Source: Burkholderiales bacterium RIFCSPHIGHO2_12_FULL_69_20 (GTDB lineage: Bacteria > Pseudomonadota > Gammaproteobacteria > Burkholderiales > Burkholderiaceae_C). From it: DNA of 37,554 bases. Under the pieces are notes generated by a model that saw nothing but the letters and a program-made list of their open reading frames with translations, was not told the DNA's origin and made no database searches. Below are positions 27,879-37,554 of the stretch, piece by piece (position 1 is the first letter of the stretch; each line of letters opens with the position of its first letter). The translations under genes and the position numbers were made by a program. The stretch lies in assembly GCA_001770815.1 (NCBI GenBank), contig MESD01000198.1, positions 1 to 37,554 of the forward strand, read 5' to 3'.

Positions 27879-29240
27879 TCAAACCGATGCCAGCGCCTGC
27901 ACCACCACGTCGCCACGCAGCGAATGCGGCAGCGCCTGGCTGATGCGCACGTCGATCAGCTGCCCCACCAGCCGCGCCGACTGCGGACCGCCATCGAAGT
28001 TGACGATGCGGTTGCATTCGGTGCGACCCATCAGTTCGGCTGCGCCGGTGGGGCCGAGACGTCGACTGGGGCCCTCGACCAGGATGCGCTGCACCGTGCC
28101 CACGCGGCTGGCGCTGATGCGCTGCACGTTCTGCTCGATCAGCGCCTGCAACTGCTGCAGACGCTTGAGCTTCAGGTCCTGCGGCGTGTCGTCGGCCAGG
28201 TTGGCCGCCGGCGTGCCCGGGCGGGCGCTGAAGACGAAGCTGAACGAGGCGTCGTAGCCGATGTCCTCGATCAGCCGCAGCGACTTCTGGTGGTCGTCCT
28301 CGGTCTCGCCGGGAAAGCCGACGATGAAGTCGGTGGACAGGCTGATGTCGGGGCGCACCGCGCGCAGCTTGCGGATCGTGCTTTTGTACTCGAGCGTGGT
28401 GTAGCCACGCTTCATCGCCATCAGGATGCGGTCGGCGCCATGCTGCACCGGCAGGTGCAGGTGGTTCACCAGCTTGGGCAAGCGCCCGTAGGCATCGACC
28501 AGGCGCTGCGTGAACTCGTTCGGGTGGCTGGTGGTGTAGCGGATGCGCTCGATGCCGGGGATGTCGTGCACGTAATCCAGCAACAGCGCGAAGTCGGCGA
28601 TCTCGGCCGTATCGCCCATCCTGCCGCGGTAGGCATTGACGTTCTGGCCCAGCAGCGTCACTTCCTTCACGCCCTGATCGGCCAGCCCGGCCACCTCGAC
28701 CAGCACGTCGTCGAAGGGGCGGTGCACCTCTTCGCCGCGGGTGTAGGGCACCACGCAGTACGAGCAGTATTTGGAGCAACCCTCCATGATCGACACGAAG
28801 GCCGACGAGCCTTCGGTCCTGGCCGGCGGCAGGTGGTCGAACTTCTCGATCTCGGGAAAGCTGATGTCGACCTGCGCGCGGCCCTGGGCCTGGCGCTGGG
28901 CCAGCAACTGCGGCAGGCGGTGCAGCGTTTGCGGGCCGAACACCACGTCGACATAGGGCGCGCGATCGATGATGGCTGCACCCTCCTGGCTGGCCACGCA
29001 GCCGCCCACGCCGATCAGCACGCCGCGGGCCTTCAGGTGCTTGACCCGGCCGAGGTCGGAGAACACCTTCTCCTGGGCCTTCTCGCGGATCGAGCAGGTG
29101 TTGAACAGGATCAGGTCGGCCTGTTCGGGGTCGTGGGTGGGCTCGTAGCCTTCGGCCACGCGCATCACGTCGGCCATTTTGTCGGCGTCGTACTCGTTCA
29201 TCTGGCAGCCGAAGCTGCGGATGTAGACCTTCTTCGTCAT
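27879..29240 (-). CDS. miaB: tRNA-2-methylthio-N6-dimethylallyladenosine synthase
   Basis: A 453-residue radical-SAM methylthiotransferase that adds the 2-methylthio group to i6A37 of tRNAs reading UNN codons. The auxiliary cluster ligands are C12 ([11 protein letters not shown]), C49 (NTCSIREKA) and C81 ([10 protein letters not shown]). The radical-SAM triad is C155, C159 and C162 (CSKYCSYC). A C-terminal TRAM domain is present. The N-terminus [20 protein letters not shown] distinguishes MiaB from RimO and MtaB. ATG 29240. Confidence 0.97.
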   Translation of the reverse strand: MTKKVYIRSFGCQMNEYDADKMADVMRVAEGYEPTHDPEQADLILFNTCSIREKAQEKVFSDLGRVKHLKARGVLIGVGGCVASQEGAAIIDRAPYVDVVFGPQTLHRLPQLLAQRQAQGRAQVDISFPEIEKFDHLPPARTEGSSAFVSIMEGCSKYCSYCVVPYTRGEEVHRPFDDVLVEVAGLADQGVKEVTLLGQNVNAYRGRMGDTAEIADFALLLDYVHDIPGIERIRYTTSHPNEFTQRLVDAYGRLPKLVNHLHLPVQHGADRILMAMKRGYTTLEYKSTIRKLRAVRPDISLSTDFIVGFPGETEDDHQKSLRLIEDIGYDASFSFVFSARPGTPAANLADDTPQDLKLKRLQQLQALIEQNVQRISASRVGTVQRILVEGPSRRLGPTGAAELMGRTECNRIVNFDGGPQSARLVGQLIDVRISQALPHSLRGDVVVQALASV

Positions 29241-29266
29241 GGCGGTCCTTGCGATGGGCGGCGCGG

Positions 29267-29659
29267 TCAGCGCTTGGTCCAGGTCTGGGCAGCGGGGTTG
29301 AACAACCAGCGCTGCACGTCCTCGGGTGTGGTGGGCCAGGGCTTGCGCGCGGCCTCTTCGGGCGTGAGGATCCAGACGTCGTGCACCAGGCCCGAGGGCT
29401 CGCGGGTGTAGTGCACCAGCAGCCGCTGGCCCGCCAGCGTGGCCGACAGGTACAGCATGTTGTCGGCACCGCGGATGCGCGAGCCCGGCGACAGGCGCGC
29501 GGCCCGGCCGTTGAGCAGCACCTCGGGTGGCTGCGTGACCTGCAACTCACCGCGCAAGGCGGTGGCCGGGAACGGGCGCGTGGTCTGCGCCACCACCGCG
29601 GTGACCAGCAGCGTCGGCAGCGCCAGGCCGAGCAAATGCTTCAGAACACAGCGGGGCAT
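29267..29659 (-). CDS. Exported hypothetical protein
   Basis: A 130-residue protein with a signal peptide ([20 protein letters not shown], ending VVAQ) and a mature part of about 105 residues containing [16 protein letters not shown] and [18 protein letters not shown] do not recognise a named family, though a short exported protein at this position looks conserved-type rather than spurious: it has normal codon use, a complete signal peptide and its own space after the tRNA terminator. ATG 29659 is preferred over upstream in-frame starts to 29743, which run into the terminator. It ends 26 bp before miaB. Confidence 0.75.
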   Translation of the reverse strand: MPRCVLKHLLGLALPTLLVTAVVAQTTRPFPATALRGELQVTQPPEVLLNGRAARLSPGSRIRGADNMLYLSATLAGQRLLVHYTREPSGLVHDVWILTPEEAARKPWPTTPEDVQRWLFNPAAQTWTKR

Positions 29660-29720
29660 GGTGTGGATCCAGGGGCTGTGACAAACACGCCGACAATCGA
29701 AGCCAATGGCTGCGGTGTCG

Positions 29721-29756
29721 ACAAACAAAACGGCCCGAGACAAGTGCCTCGGGCCG
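29721..29756 (-). terminator. Intrinsic terminator of tRNA-Met
   Basis: On the minus strand, 9-bp arms CGGCCCGAG and CTCGGGCCG (29731-29756) with an 8-base loop are followed by TTTTGTTTG. It begins seven bases after the tRNA CCA end. Confidence 0.92.
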
Positions 29757-29762
29757 GGGATC

Positions 29763-29839
<77 letters not shown>

Positions 29840-29903
29840 ATGAGCCCGCGATTATAGCGGCTGATTTTGCGGGCCTGCATCGCCGCTTCCAATTGATCGA
29901 GAA

Positions 29904-31238
<1,335 letters not shown>

Positions 31239-31286
31239 TCACGGCCCGTGTGGATCGCCCGGCCCGCCTTGGGCTGGGTGGTGCGC

Positions 31287-31787
31287 TCAGCGTGCCGGCA
31301 CCCGCGCTGCCGAGCAGGCCAGCAGCGTGACATAACCGCCGACGCTGGCGACGCCGACCTGTTGCACCCGGGCATCGAGCAGGTTCTCGCCGTGCCCGGG
31401 TGACGCCTGCCAGCCGGCCACCAGGCGGTCGGCCTGGCGGTAGCGCGCGGCGAGGTTTTCCACGCACACCCGGCGTTGGGCGCGCTCGAAGCGCGTCTGA
31501 AAGCCGGCGTGGCTGAGGGCGCCCAGGCGGGCCATCGCCTGGCTGTGGCCCGCGGCGATCTCGCTGAGCGTGGGATCGGCCTGCCACGGTGCCAACCGCT
31601 GCTGCAGCCGGTGGTGGTTGACGGCCTCCAGCACCTGCTGCGCAAAGTCGCGGTCGGTGGGGGCGTCAGCCGGCAGCGGTTGCGCGTTGGCATGGATGGC
31701 CCAGGCCAGGGCGCAGGCCAACCACGGCGCTGACCGCTGGCGGCGGCGGGGACGGTGGCCCGATGGGTGCTGGCAGGGTGTGTGCAT
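31287..31787 (-). CDS. CAP-domain (SCP/YkwD-like) secreted protein
   Basis: A 166-residue exported protein. The N-terminus has a strongly basic region (RPRRRQR), a hydrophobic stretch (APWLACALAWAI) and a cleavage-like ANAQ. The CAP domain carries HSQAMARLGALSHAGF, then CVENLAARY and WQASPGHGENLLDARVQQVG, the conserved His and Glu cavity motifs. The function of bacterial CAP proteins is largely unknown; some bind lipid. The start is uncertain: ATG 31787 or ATG 31799, with no convincing ribosome binding site at either. It is divergent from the PEP-CTERM gene and convergent with ftsY. Confidence 0.87.
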   Translation of the reverse strand: MHTPCQHPSGHRPRRRQRSAPWLACALAWAIHANAQPLPADAPTDRDFAQQVLEAVNHHRLQQRLAPWQADPTLSEIAAGHSQAMARLGALSHAGFQTRFERAQRRVCVENLAARYRQADRLVAGWQASPGHGENLLDARVQQVGVASVGGYVTLLACSAARVPAR

Positions 31788-31959
31788 CACGGCCGCCATC
31801 TTCCACCGCCGCGCGGCCGCCGGTGGTGCGGTCGGCGTGCGCTTTTGCCTGCAGTGCGGCGCGCTCTGGCCGATAACCGGATTGAACGGGTGGATGGGCC
31901 GTGCGCTGGCCTGGCCCCGCCGCGTGCAACCCCCATCGTCCAGACCGCCGCCCAACACC

Positions 31960-33432
31960 GTGAACGAACCCGCATCCCCCTGGCGCCACTGCCCCGATTG
32001 TGGTGGTGACGTGCAAGCCGTGCGGCGCCTGCGGGCCGGCCACGGTCCGTCCAGCGCATCGGCCCGCCTGCGCTACCGCTGTGCGAATGTCGTTTGCGGC
32101 TGGCGCGAGCCCCGCACCCGGGCGCAGCGTTTGCCAAGCGACGGGTTGCCTGCCGCGGCCGCGACCAGGCTGCAGGCCTGGGCGGCGGCGATCCGCCCGC
32201 CGGCGCGCAAGGCTGCTGTGGCGCTGGTCGTGGCCTTCAGCGTGATGGCCCCGCTGGCGGTGGTCTCGCTGATCGGCGTGGGCGCGATGGCGGGCCGCCA
32301 GGTGGCGCTGGGCGTGGCGCCCGGCGAAAGCCACGACGGCGTACCGGCAATCGCCGGGCCGCTCGGCGGCACCCTGATGCCGGCGGTGGTGCCGCTGCCC
32401 GGCGCGCCGGCGCCGTCCGATCAGGCATCGCACGGCCTGAGCCTGCGCCGCGGCTGCCAATGGGGCCAGCCCGGACGCAATCCGTACCGCGGCACGATGG
32501 CGCAGGCGCTGCAGGCTGCGCGCCTGCCGGCCGAGGCGGTGCGGGCCATCGTCGCCCAGCAGCAGGCTGGCCTGAAGGCGGGACGGTTGTCGATCACCCG
32601 GGATGCGATCCGCCACACCACCGACGGCCGCGAATTCGACCCCGGCGCGGTGGCCCTGACCTTCGGCCGCACGCTGTGTTTGGGGTCCCGGGTGAACTTT
32701 GCGCCCGGCCACGAGGAACTGGCCGACTTCTACGAAGCGCGCGACGACCAGGGCCGCCTGCATGCGGTGATGGTGCCCGACGTGTGCGGCAACGTGTCGG
32801 TGCTGGGGGCCCGCGGCGAGCGCGGCGTGGTCGCCGGCACGGCGGCCCTGCTGGCGCAGCGCAGCGAGGCGCTGGCCCAGCTGGCCGATATCTTGGCCGA
32901 CCCGGTGGGCAGCGCGGTGGGCGGTGGTGCTTCGGTGGGCGGTGTGGGCGCCGAGGGGCAGGCCGGCCTATCGGGCGCCGAAGAAGGCGAGGCGGGCGGT
33001 GACGCTGGCAGCGCCGCCGCAACGGCGCGCGCCAGGCCGTCGAGCGTCGAGGCCACACCGCCGGCGGCGGCTCAGCGGCTGGCCAGTGCTGTGCCGATCG
33101 CCACGCCCAGGATCGGCGTCGCGCGGGCGGGCGATCGGGCACCGACCACGCAGCCCGGCAGCCCGGTTCTGACGGCGTTGGGGCGTATCACCGAGCAGGT
33201 GGTGCCGCGCCCGGCCGCGGCGGCGGCGGCGGCAGCGGCCGCCGAAGTCTTGTCCCGACGCAGCGCCGAGGTGGCGCGTCTGGCCCAGGTGCTGGGCGAC
33301 AGGGGCCAGCCCGTCGCGGGCGCCGCCCAAGGCCCGGCAAAGGAAGTGCCCGAACCGGGCACGCTGGCAGTGGTGCTGCTGGCGCTGGTCGCGCTGGTGG
33401 CCCAGCGCTGGCGGCGCCGGGCGGGCGGCTGA
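31960..33432 (+). CDS. PEP-CTERM protein with N-terminal zinc-ribbon and transmembrane segment
   Basis: A 490-residue protein. Residues 1-50 contain C11-x2-C14 and C41-x4-C46 (CPDCGGD and CANVVCGW), a likely zinc ribbon. A membrane segment spans about 84-110. The exported domain has CQWGQPGRNPYRG, ALTFGRTLC and MVPDVCGNVSVLG, resembling the NPY, MHFG and VCxNVS blocks of MHFG-family PEP-CTERM proteins. A Gly/Ala-rich linker with ten consecutive alanines follows, then VPEPGTLAVVLLALVALV and a basic RWRRRAGG tail, an exosortase sorting signal. No exosortase gene is in the window. GTG 31960 is the probable start; ATG 31894 is possible, and the frame is open from 31570. Confidence 0.82.
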   Translation: MNEPASPWRHCPDCGGDVQAVRRLRAGHGPSSASARLRYRCANVVCGWREPRTRAQRLPSDGLPAAAATRLQAWAAAIRPPARKAAVALVVAFSVMAPLAVVSLIGVGAMAGRQVALGVAPGESHDGVPAIAGPLGGTLMPAVVPLPGAPAPSDQASHGLSLRRGCQWGQPGRNPYRGTMAQALQAARLPAEAVRAIVAQQQAGLKAGRLSITRDAIRHTTDGREFDPGAVALTFGRTLCLGSRVNFAPGHEELADFYEARDDQGRLHAVMVPDVCGNVSVLGARGERGVVAGTAALLAQRSEALAQLADILADPVGSAVGGGASVGGVGAEGQAGLSGAEEGEAGGDAGSAAATARARPSSVEATPPAAAQRLASAVPIATPRIGVARAGDRAPTTQPGSPVLTALGRITEQVVPRPAAAAAAAAAAEVLSRRSAEVARLAQVLGDRGQPVAGAAQGPAKEVPEPGTLAVVLLALVALVAQRWRRRAGG

Positions 33433-33435
33433 GGC

Positions 33436-34791
33436 TCACCCCATCATCCCCTTCATGCCACCCATGCGCTTCATCATCTTCATCAGGCCGCCGCCCTTCA
33501 TCTTCTTCATCATGCCCTGCATCTGCTCGAACTGATTGAGCAGGCGGTTCACCTCCTGCACATGCACGCCGGCGCCGGCGGCGATGCGGCGCTTGCGGCT
33601 GGCCTTCAGCAGATCGGGCTTGCGGCGCTCCAGCGGCGTCATCGACAGGATGATGCCCTCCATGCGCTTGACGTCGCGCTCGGCCTTGTCCATGTCGACG
33701 TTGCCGGCCTTGGCGGTCATCGCGCTGGGCAGCTTGTCCATCAGCCCCGACAGCCCGCCCATCTTCTTCATTTGCGACAGCTGCGACAGGAAGTCGTTCA
33801 GGTCGAAGGCGTCGCCCGACTTGACCTTGTCGGCCAGCTTCTGCGCCGCGCCCAGGTCGACATTGCTTTGCACCTGCTCGACCAGCGCCAGGATGTCGCC
33901 CATGCCCAGCACGCGTCCGGCATGGCGCTCGGCGTCGAAGACTTCCAGCCCGTCGATCTTCTCGGAGACGCCGGCAAACTTGATCGGCGCGCCGGTGATC
34001 TGGCGCACCGACAGCGCCGCGCCGCCGCGTGAATCACCGTCGAGCTTGGTCAGCACGATGCCGGTCAGCGGCAGCGCCTCCTTGAAGGCCTTGGCGGTGT
34101 TGATCGCGTCCTGGCCCTGCATCGCGTCGACGACGAACAGCGTCTCGATCGGGTTCAGGCAGGCGTGCAGGTCGCGGATCTCGGCCATCAGCGCTTCGTC
34201 GATCGCCAGCCGGCCGGCGGTGTCGACCAGCAGCACGTCGAAGTAGTGGCGCCTGGCGTGATCGAGCGCGGCCAGGGCGATGTCGCGGGGCTTTTGCTCG
34301 CCGGTGGACGGAAACCACTCGGCGCCGGCCTGCTTGGTCACCAACTTCAGCTGCTCGATGGCGGCCGGGCGGTAGACGTCGGCCGAGACGGTGAGCACCT
34401 TCTTCTTGCGGCGCTCGATCAGGTGCTTGGCCAGCTTGGCGGTGGTGGTGGTCTTGCCCGCGCCCTGCAGGCCGGCCATCAGGATCACGGCCGGCGGCTG
34501 GGTGATCAGGTTGATGTCGGACACGCCCTCGCCCATGGTGCGGCTAAGTTCCTTGTGCACCACGCCCACCAGCGCCTGGCCGGGGTTGAGCGAGCCGATG
34601 ACCTCGGTGCCCAGCGCCTTTTCCTTGACGCGGGCGATGAAGTCGCGCACCACGGGCAGCGCCACGTCGGCCTCGAGCAAGGCCATGCGCACCTCGCGCA
34701 GCATGTCCTGCACGTTGGTGTCGGTGATGCGGGCCTGGCCACGCATCGTCTTGACGAGGCGTGACAGGCGGTCGGAAAGGGTGGAGGCCAT
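33436..34791 (-). CDS. ffh: Signal recognition particle protein Ffh
   Basis: A 451-residue SRP54-type GTPase that binds signal sequences and 4.5S RNA. The N domain begins MASTLSDRLSRLVKTMRGQA. The G domain has GLQGAGKTTT (107-116), DTAGRL and TKLDGDSRGG. The C-terminal M domain is Met- and Lys-rich and ends MKMMKRMGGMKGMMG. ATG 34791 gives the family N-terminus; ATG 34797 would add two residues, and the frame is open to 34911 without homology. It is divergent from ypjD across 52 bp and its stop lies three bases from the PEP-CTERM gene stop. Confidence 0.97.
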   Translation of the reverse strand: MASTLSDRLSRLVKTMRGQARITDTNVQDMLREVRMALLEADVALPVVRDFIARVKEKALGTEVIGSLNPGQALVGVVHKELSRTMGEGVSDINLITQPPAVILMAGLQGAGKTTTTAKLAKHLIERRKKKVLTVSADVYRPAAIEQLKLVTKQAGAEWFPSTGEQKPRDIALAALDHARRHYFDVLLVDTAGRLAIDEALMAEIRDLHACLNPIETLFVVDAMQGQDAINTAKAFKEALPLTGIVLTKLDGDSRGGAALSVRQITGAPIKFAGVSEKIDGLEVFDAERHAGRVLGMGDILALVEQVQSNVDLGAAQKLADKVKSGDAFDLNDFLSQLSQMKKMGGLSGLMDKLPSAMTAKAGNVDMDKAERDVKRMEGIILSMTPLERRKPDLLKASRKRRIAAGAGVHVQEVNRLLNQFEQMQGMMKKMKGGGLMKMMKRMGGMKGMMG

Positions 34792-34830
34792 CGGCATGGC
34801 GGGCACGCCGTGAGGGGGTGGCCGCGAAAG

Positions 34831-34836
34831 TACACT
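34831..34836 (+). promoter_or_regulatory. -10-like box immediately upstream of the ypjD-type gene
   Basis: TACACT lies seven bases before ATG 34844, where no Shine-Dalgarno sequence is present. Transcription would begin at about the A of the ATG. No good -35 is seen, so this is weaker than the hemA case. Confidence 0.4.
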
Positions 34837-34843
34837 GTCCTGG

Positions 34844-35674
34844 ATGATTCTATCGTTCGCCCCCGTTGCAACCCTGGGTGCGGCGCCGCTGGTGCTGGCG
34901 CTGGTGGCCATGGTCGCCTACGGCATGGCCGCGCTGCCGGCCAACGCCGACGCGCGGCTGCCGGCGCCGGCCCTGGTGGCGGGCTGGTTGTTGCACGCCT
35001 TGCTGCTGGCGCTGGACATCGGCGGCTGGGGCCGCGGCGAGCCCGGCGCGCGCCTGGGTTTCGGCCCGGTGCTGTCGCTCACCGTGTGGCTGGTGCTGGC
35101 GGTGCACACGGTGGAAAGCCGCTTCGTGCCGCTGCCCGGCGTGCGGCGTGTGCTGGCCCTCAACGGCGCCCTGGTGGTGCTGCTGGCCTGGGCCTTTCCG
35201 GGCGAGGTGCGGCCGGCACTCAACCCCTGGGCGCCGGTGCACTGGATGCTGGGCGTGGCTTCGTATGCGCTGTTCGGCGCGGCGGTGCTGCACGCCACCA
35301 TGCTGGACGCCGCCGAGCGCCGCCTGCGTCTGCCCGGCGGCCGCGCGCAGACGCCGATGCGCGGGACCATGGGCCTGCCGCTGCTGCGGCTGGAGCGGCT
35401 GACCTTCCGCTTCGTCGAGGTCGGCTTCGTGGTGTTGACGCTGGCGGTGCTGCTGGGCGTTGCCACCTCGACGCAATGGCAATGGGACCACAAGACGGTG
35501 TTCTCGTTGCTGGGCTGGGCGGTGTTTGCCGCCTTGCTGGCCGGGCGGCATTGGCGCGGCTGGCGCGGCGTGCGCGCCACGCGGTGGCTGTATGGCGGTG
35601 CCTTGCTGCTGCTGCTGGGTTATGTGGGGTCGCGCTTCGTCTTCGAGGTGCTGTTGGGCCGGGCCAATGTCTGA
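34844..35674 (+). CDS. CcsA/YpjD-like cytochrome c assembly family membrane protein
   Basis: A 276-residue inner-membrane protein with about eight hydrophobic segments, matching the CcsA/CcmC-related family to which E. coli YpjD belongs. The conserved central block is visible in VHWMLGVASYALFGAAVLHA, followed by LRLERLTFRFVEVGFVVLTLA, WQWDHKTVFSLLGW and a final RFVFEVLL. True CcsA handles heme export with CcsB; for YpjD-type proteins beside ffh the role is not established. It heads a plus-strand group with the PP0621-type gene and the sensor kinase. Confidence 0.88.
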   Translation: MILSFAPVATLGAAPLVLALVAMVAYGMAALPANADARLPAPALVAGWLLHALLLALDIGGWGRGEPGARLGFGPVLSLTVWLVLAVHTVESRFVPLPGVRRVLALNGALVVLLAWAFPGEVRPALNPWAPVHWMLGVASYALFGAAVLHATMLDAAERRLRLPGGRAQTPMRGTMGLPLLRLERLTFRFVEVGFVVLTLAVLLGVATSTQWQWDHKTVFSLLGWAVFAALLAGRHWRGWRGVRATRWLYGGALLLLLGYVGSRFVFEVLLGRANV

Positions 35675-35707
35675 GCGCGCACCGGCCCGCGTGACATGGG
35701 ATCACTT

Positions 35708-35959
35708 GTGAAATACCTGCTGGTCTTGCTGGTGGTGGCCTTCGGCCTGTGGACCCTGGTCTCGCGTCTGCGTGGGCCTGACCGCGGTGCGTCGGGTGCC
35801 GCGCCGCGCAAGCCGGGCGCGGCCAATCCGGTGGAGATGGTGCAGTGCGCCCATTGTGGGCTGCACCTGGCCGCCACCGATGCGGTGGCCGAGGGCTCGC
35901 GCCTGTACTGCAGCGACGCCCATCGGCGGCTGGGCCCCGTGGCCAACCCGCCGGCATGA
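35708..35959 (+). CDS. PP0621 family protein (small membrane-anchored Cys/His protein)
   Basis: An 83-residue protein. The N-terminal hydrophobic anchor (MKYLLVLLVVAFGLWTLVS) is followed by a basic linker and a likely metal-binding block VQCAHCGLHLAATDA with a later YCSDAHRR, the CxxC...C...H pattern of the PP0621 family. The function is unknown. GTG 35708 is chosen because it has GGGAT upstream and gives the usual MKYLL start; ATG 35696 would add four residues. It is 33 bp from the ypjD-type gene and 40 bp from the kinase gene, an order common in Burkholderiales before pilS-pilR. Confidence 0.82.
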   Translation: MKYLLVLLVVAFGLWTLVSRLRGPDRGASGAAPRKPGAANPVEMVQCAHCGLHLAATDAVAEGSRLYCSDAHRRLGPVANPPA

Positions 35960-35999
35960 AGCTGCACCCGGCCGCACCGAGGCTGAACCACATGCCGCC

Positions 36000-37554
36000 A
36001 TGCCGATGGCTGGCGGTGCCGGGCTGCCTTTGGTGACCGGCAAGCCGAACCGCCGCCAGGCCGATCGCCGCAGCAACGACCGCCGTCAGGGCGACCGCCG
36101 GCGCCCGCCGCAAAGCACCCACGACGACAGCTGGCTCAGCGCCTGGGGCGATGCGGCCAACAGCCGCCAGGGCAGCGGCCAGACCGGCCGCCACGGCGAC
36201 GCTTCGTCGCTGTTCGACACCGATCCCGACGGCGTCGGCGACAGCCGCTTCATCGCCCGCCAGGCGGCGCGCCTGGTGTCGACCGACGGTGCGGCGCTGC
36301 CGCGCATCCTGCGCACCTACGTCACCGCCCGCGCGCTGTTGTCGCTGGCGCTGGCGCTGGCGCCGTGGCTGGCCTCGCTGACCGGCGGCAAGGTGCCGGT
36401 GGTGCTGATGATCGTGTGCCTGGCCTATGCCAGCCAGGCGGTGTCGCTGTGGCTGCTGCATGGCGCCAGCGACGACCGCGCGATGCCCGATCACCTGCTG
36501 CCGCGGCAATGGTTGTGGACCATCGGCGTGGACCTGTTGGCCTTCTTGTCGCTGCGCTTCATCGACCCGGCCGCGCAACTCAACTACACCGCGCTGCTGG
36601 TGCTGCCGGTGCTGATGTCGGGTGTGCTCACCCGGCGCCTGGTGGCGCTGGGCACTGCCGCGGGCTTGTCGCTGCTGCTGATGGCGGGGGCCTGGCCGAT
36701 GGCCGTCGAAGGTGGCGATCTGCTGCTGCAGTTGTCGCAGGCCGGGTTGACGGGTGCCGGCCTGTTCCTGATCGCGCTGCTGGCCAGCGAGTTGTCGCAG
36801 CGCCTGGCCCGCGAGGAGCGCGCTGCGCGCAGCAGCCTGGAGCTGGCGCGCCAGCAGACGCTGCTCAACCGCCTGGTGATCGAGGAGATGGCCGAGGGCG
36901 TGCTGGTGGTCGACCGGCGTGGCCGCGTGCGCGCCATCAACCCGGCGGCCCGGGCGCTGTTCGGATCGGTGGGCCAGGGCATGGTGCTGCCCAGTCCGCT
37001 GCTCGACGAGCCGATGCTTGCCGGCGTGCATCAGGCCGTGCAGCGGGCTTATGTGGAGGGCAGCTGGCCAGCCTCGGCGCGCGAGCTGACGATCACGCTG
37101 GACGATGGCGAGCAGCGCTTGCTGCAGGTGCGTGCGCGCTTCACGCGGCGCAGCGGCATCGGCGCCGACGACACGCCGCCCGAAGACATCTGCGTGCTGT
37201 TTCTCGAGGACATGCGGGCGGTGCAGGCCCGCGCACGCCAGGACAAGCTGGCCGCCATGGGCCGGGTGTCGGCGGGCATCGCGCACGAGATCCGCAACCC
37301 GCTGGCCGCCATCTCGCAGGCCAATGCACTGCTGCTCGAGGACGCGCTGATGCCGCAGCAGCGTCGCCTCTCGCGCATGGTGGCCGACAACGTCGAGCGG
37401 CTCAAGCGCATCGTCGACGACGTGCTGGCGGTGGCGCCGGGGGCGGTCACGCCGACCGGCACGATGGACGCCCGGGCCGAGGTGGCCCAGGTGTGCGACG
37501 ACTGGCGGGCCAGCGTGGCGCCCGAGTTGCGCGCCGCCGAGCGGCTGGTGTGCG
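36000..37554 (+). CDS. pilS: PilS-like sensor histidine kinase, 3' end outside window
   Basis: About 518 codons are present and the gene runs off the right edge. Residues 1-40 are hydrophilic with a repeated DRR motif (ADRRSNDRRQGDRRR). Six membrane segments follow (roughly residues 100-280), then a PAS-like domain (MAEGVLVVDRRGRVRAINPA) and the dimerisation/phosphoacceptor domain with the H-box GRVSAGIAHEIRNPLAAISQ. The ATPase domain is mostly missing. Membrane layout, PAS domain and context after ypjD and PP0621 match PilS, which with PilR and sigma-54 controls type IV pilin expression. The start is ATG 36000 or 36006; an out-of-frame ATG lies at 35992. pilR should follow outside the window. 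Confidence 0.85.
   Translation, partial: MPMAGGAGLPLVTGKPNRRQADRRSNDRRQGDRRRPPQSTHDDSWLSAWGDAANSRQGSGQTGRHGDASSLFDTDPDGVGDSRFIARQAARLVSTDGAALPRILRTYVTARALLSLALALAPWLASLTGGKVPVVLMIVCLAYASQAVSLWLLHGASDDRAMPDHLLPRQWLWTIGVDLLAFLSLRFIDPAAQLNYTALLVLPVLMSGVLTRRLVALGTAAGLSLLLMAGAWPMAVEGGDLLLQLSQAGLTGAGLFLIALLASELSQRLAREERAARSSLELARQQTLLNRLVIEEMAEGVLVVDRRGRVRAINPAARALFGSVGQGMVLPSPLLDEPMLAGVHQAVQRAYVEGSWPASARELTITLDDGEQRLLQVRARFTRRSGIGADDTPPEDICVLFLEDMRAVQARARQDKLAAMGRVSAGIAHEIRNPLAAISQANALLLEDALMPQQRRLSRMVADNVERLKRIVDDVLAVAPGAVTPTGTMDARAEVAQVCDDWRASVAPELRAAERLVC

Noticed and set aside
31570-31959. Long 5' extension of the PEP-CTERM gene
   Set aside because: It overlaps the CAP gene's signal peptide region on the opposite strand and has no motif, although a start at 31894 cannot be fully excluded.
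35220-37286. 688-codon minus-strand frame opposite the ypjD-PP0621-pilS group
   Set aside because: The translation is Arg/Ala/Gln/His-rich without motifs, while three real genes with conserved features occupy the plus strand.

Overview
The window is a GC-rich, densely coded stretch of a betaproteobacterial chromosome. It probably belongs to the order Burkholderiales, near the Rubrivivax/Leptothrix/Ideonella group. That placement is inferred from the pyrimidine-catabolism gene order, the ypjD-PP0621-pilS block beside ffh, a PEP-CTERM protein, a PHA-granule-type protein and the codon use. No phage, transposase, CRISPR array or rRNA is visible. One tRNA gene and one long palindromic element are present.

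Layout. (1) 1-4595, minus strand: a reductive pyrimidine catabolism operon, preT-preA-hydA and then a 3'-truncated amidohydrolase. It faces a Rieske oxygenase gene (4820-5914) across a 224-bp region that holds a RutR-like palindrome. (2) 5946-6110: a 165-bp imperfect palindrome between convergent genes. (3) 6108-10439, minus: an orphan periplasmic binding protein gene, then M20 amidohydrolase, DUF2817 peptidase and LuxR regulator genes, the last three tightly coupled. (4) 10557-14110, plus: a molybdopterin oxidoreductase, a lipoprotein gluzincin peptidase and a PHA-granule-type protein. (5) 14215-16047: acyl-CoA-binding protein and a WS/DGAT acyltransferase. (6) 16071-20263: rppH, proS, a lytic transglycosylase, ubiX and grxD. 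(7) 20487-24471, minus: a small exported protein, then prmC, prfA and hemA. The hemA promoter places its transcription start at or next to the ATG. (8) 24605-27835: a small membrane protein, then a copper-type TonB receptor with its DUF2946 partner. (9) 27879-29839, minus: miaB, an exported hypothetical protein and tRNA-Met with a strong terminator. (10) 29904-34791: ftsY, a CAP-domain protein, a PEP-CTERM protein with an N-terminal zinc ribbon, and ffh. (11) 34844-37554, plus: a YpjD/CcsA-like membrane protein, a PP0621-type protein and a PilS-like histidine kinase cut by the window end.

How the genes work together. The first operon would reduce uracil or thymine to the dihydro form (PreTA), open the ring (HydA) and remove the carbamoyl group (last gene). 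The shared divergent region suggests the Rieske enzyme is co-regulated with it. Genes at 13769-16047 fit acyl-CoA and storage-lipid handling. hemA, prfA and prmC form a familiar heme/translation-termination cluster. The receptor and DUF2946 protein look like a copper-uptake pair. FtsY and Ffh, the two protein partners of co-translational targeting, lie within 5 kb of each other.

The most unusual items are the zinc-ribbon/PEP-CTERM protein beside a CAP protein, the RutR-like operator shared with a Rieske oxygenase, the 165-bp palindrome, the apparently leaderless hemA, and the terminator-like hairpin just ahead of the M20-DUF2817-LuxR unit.
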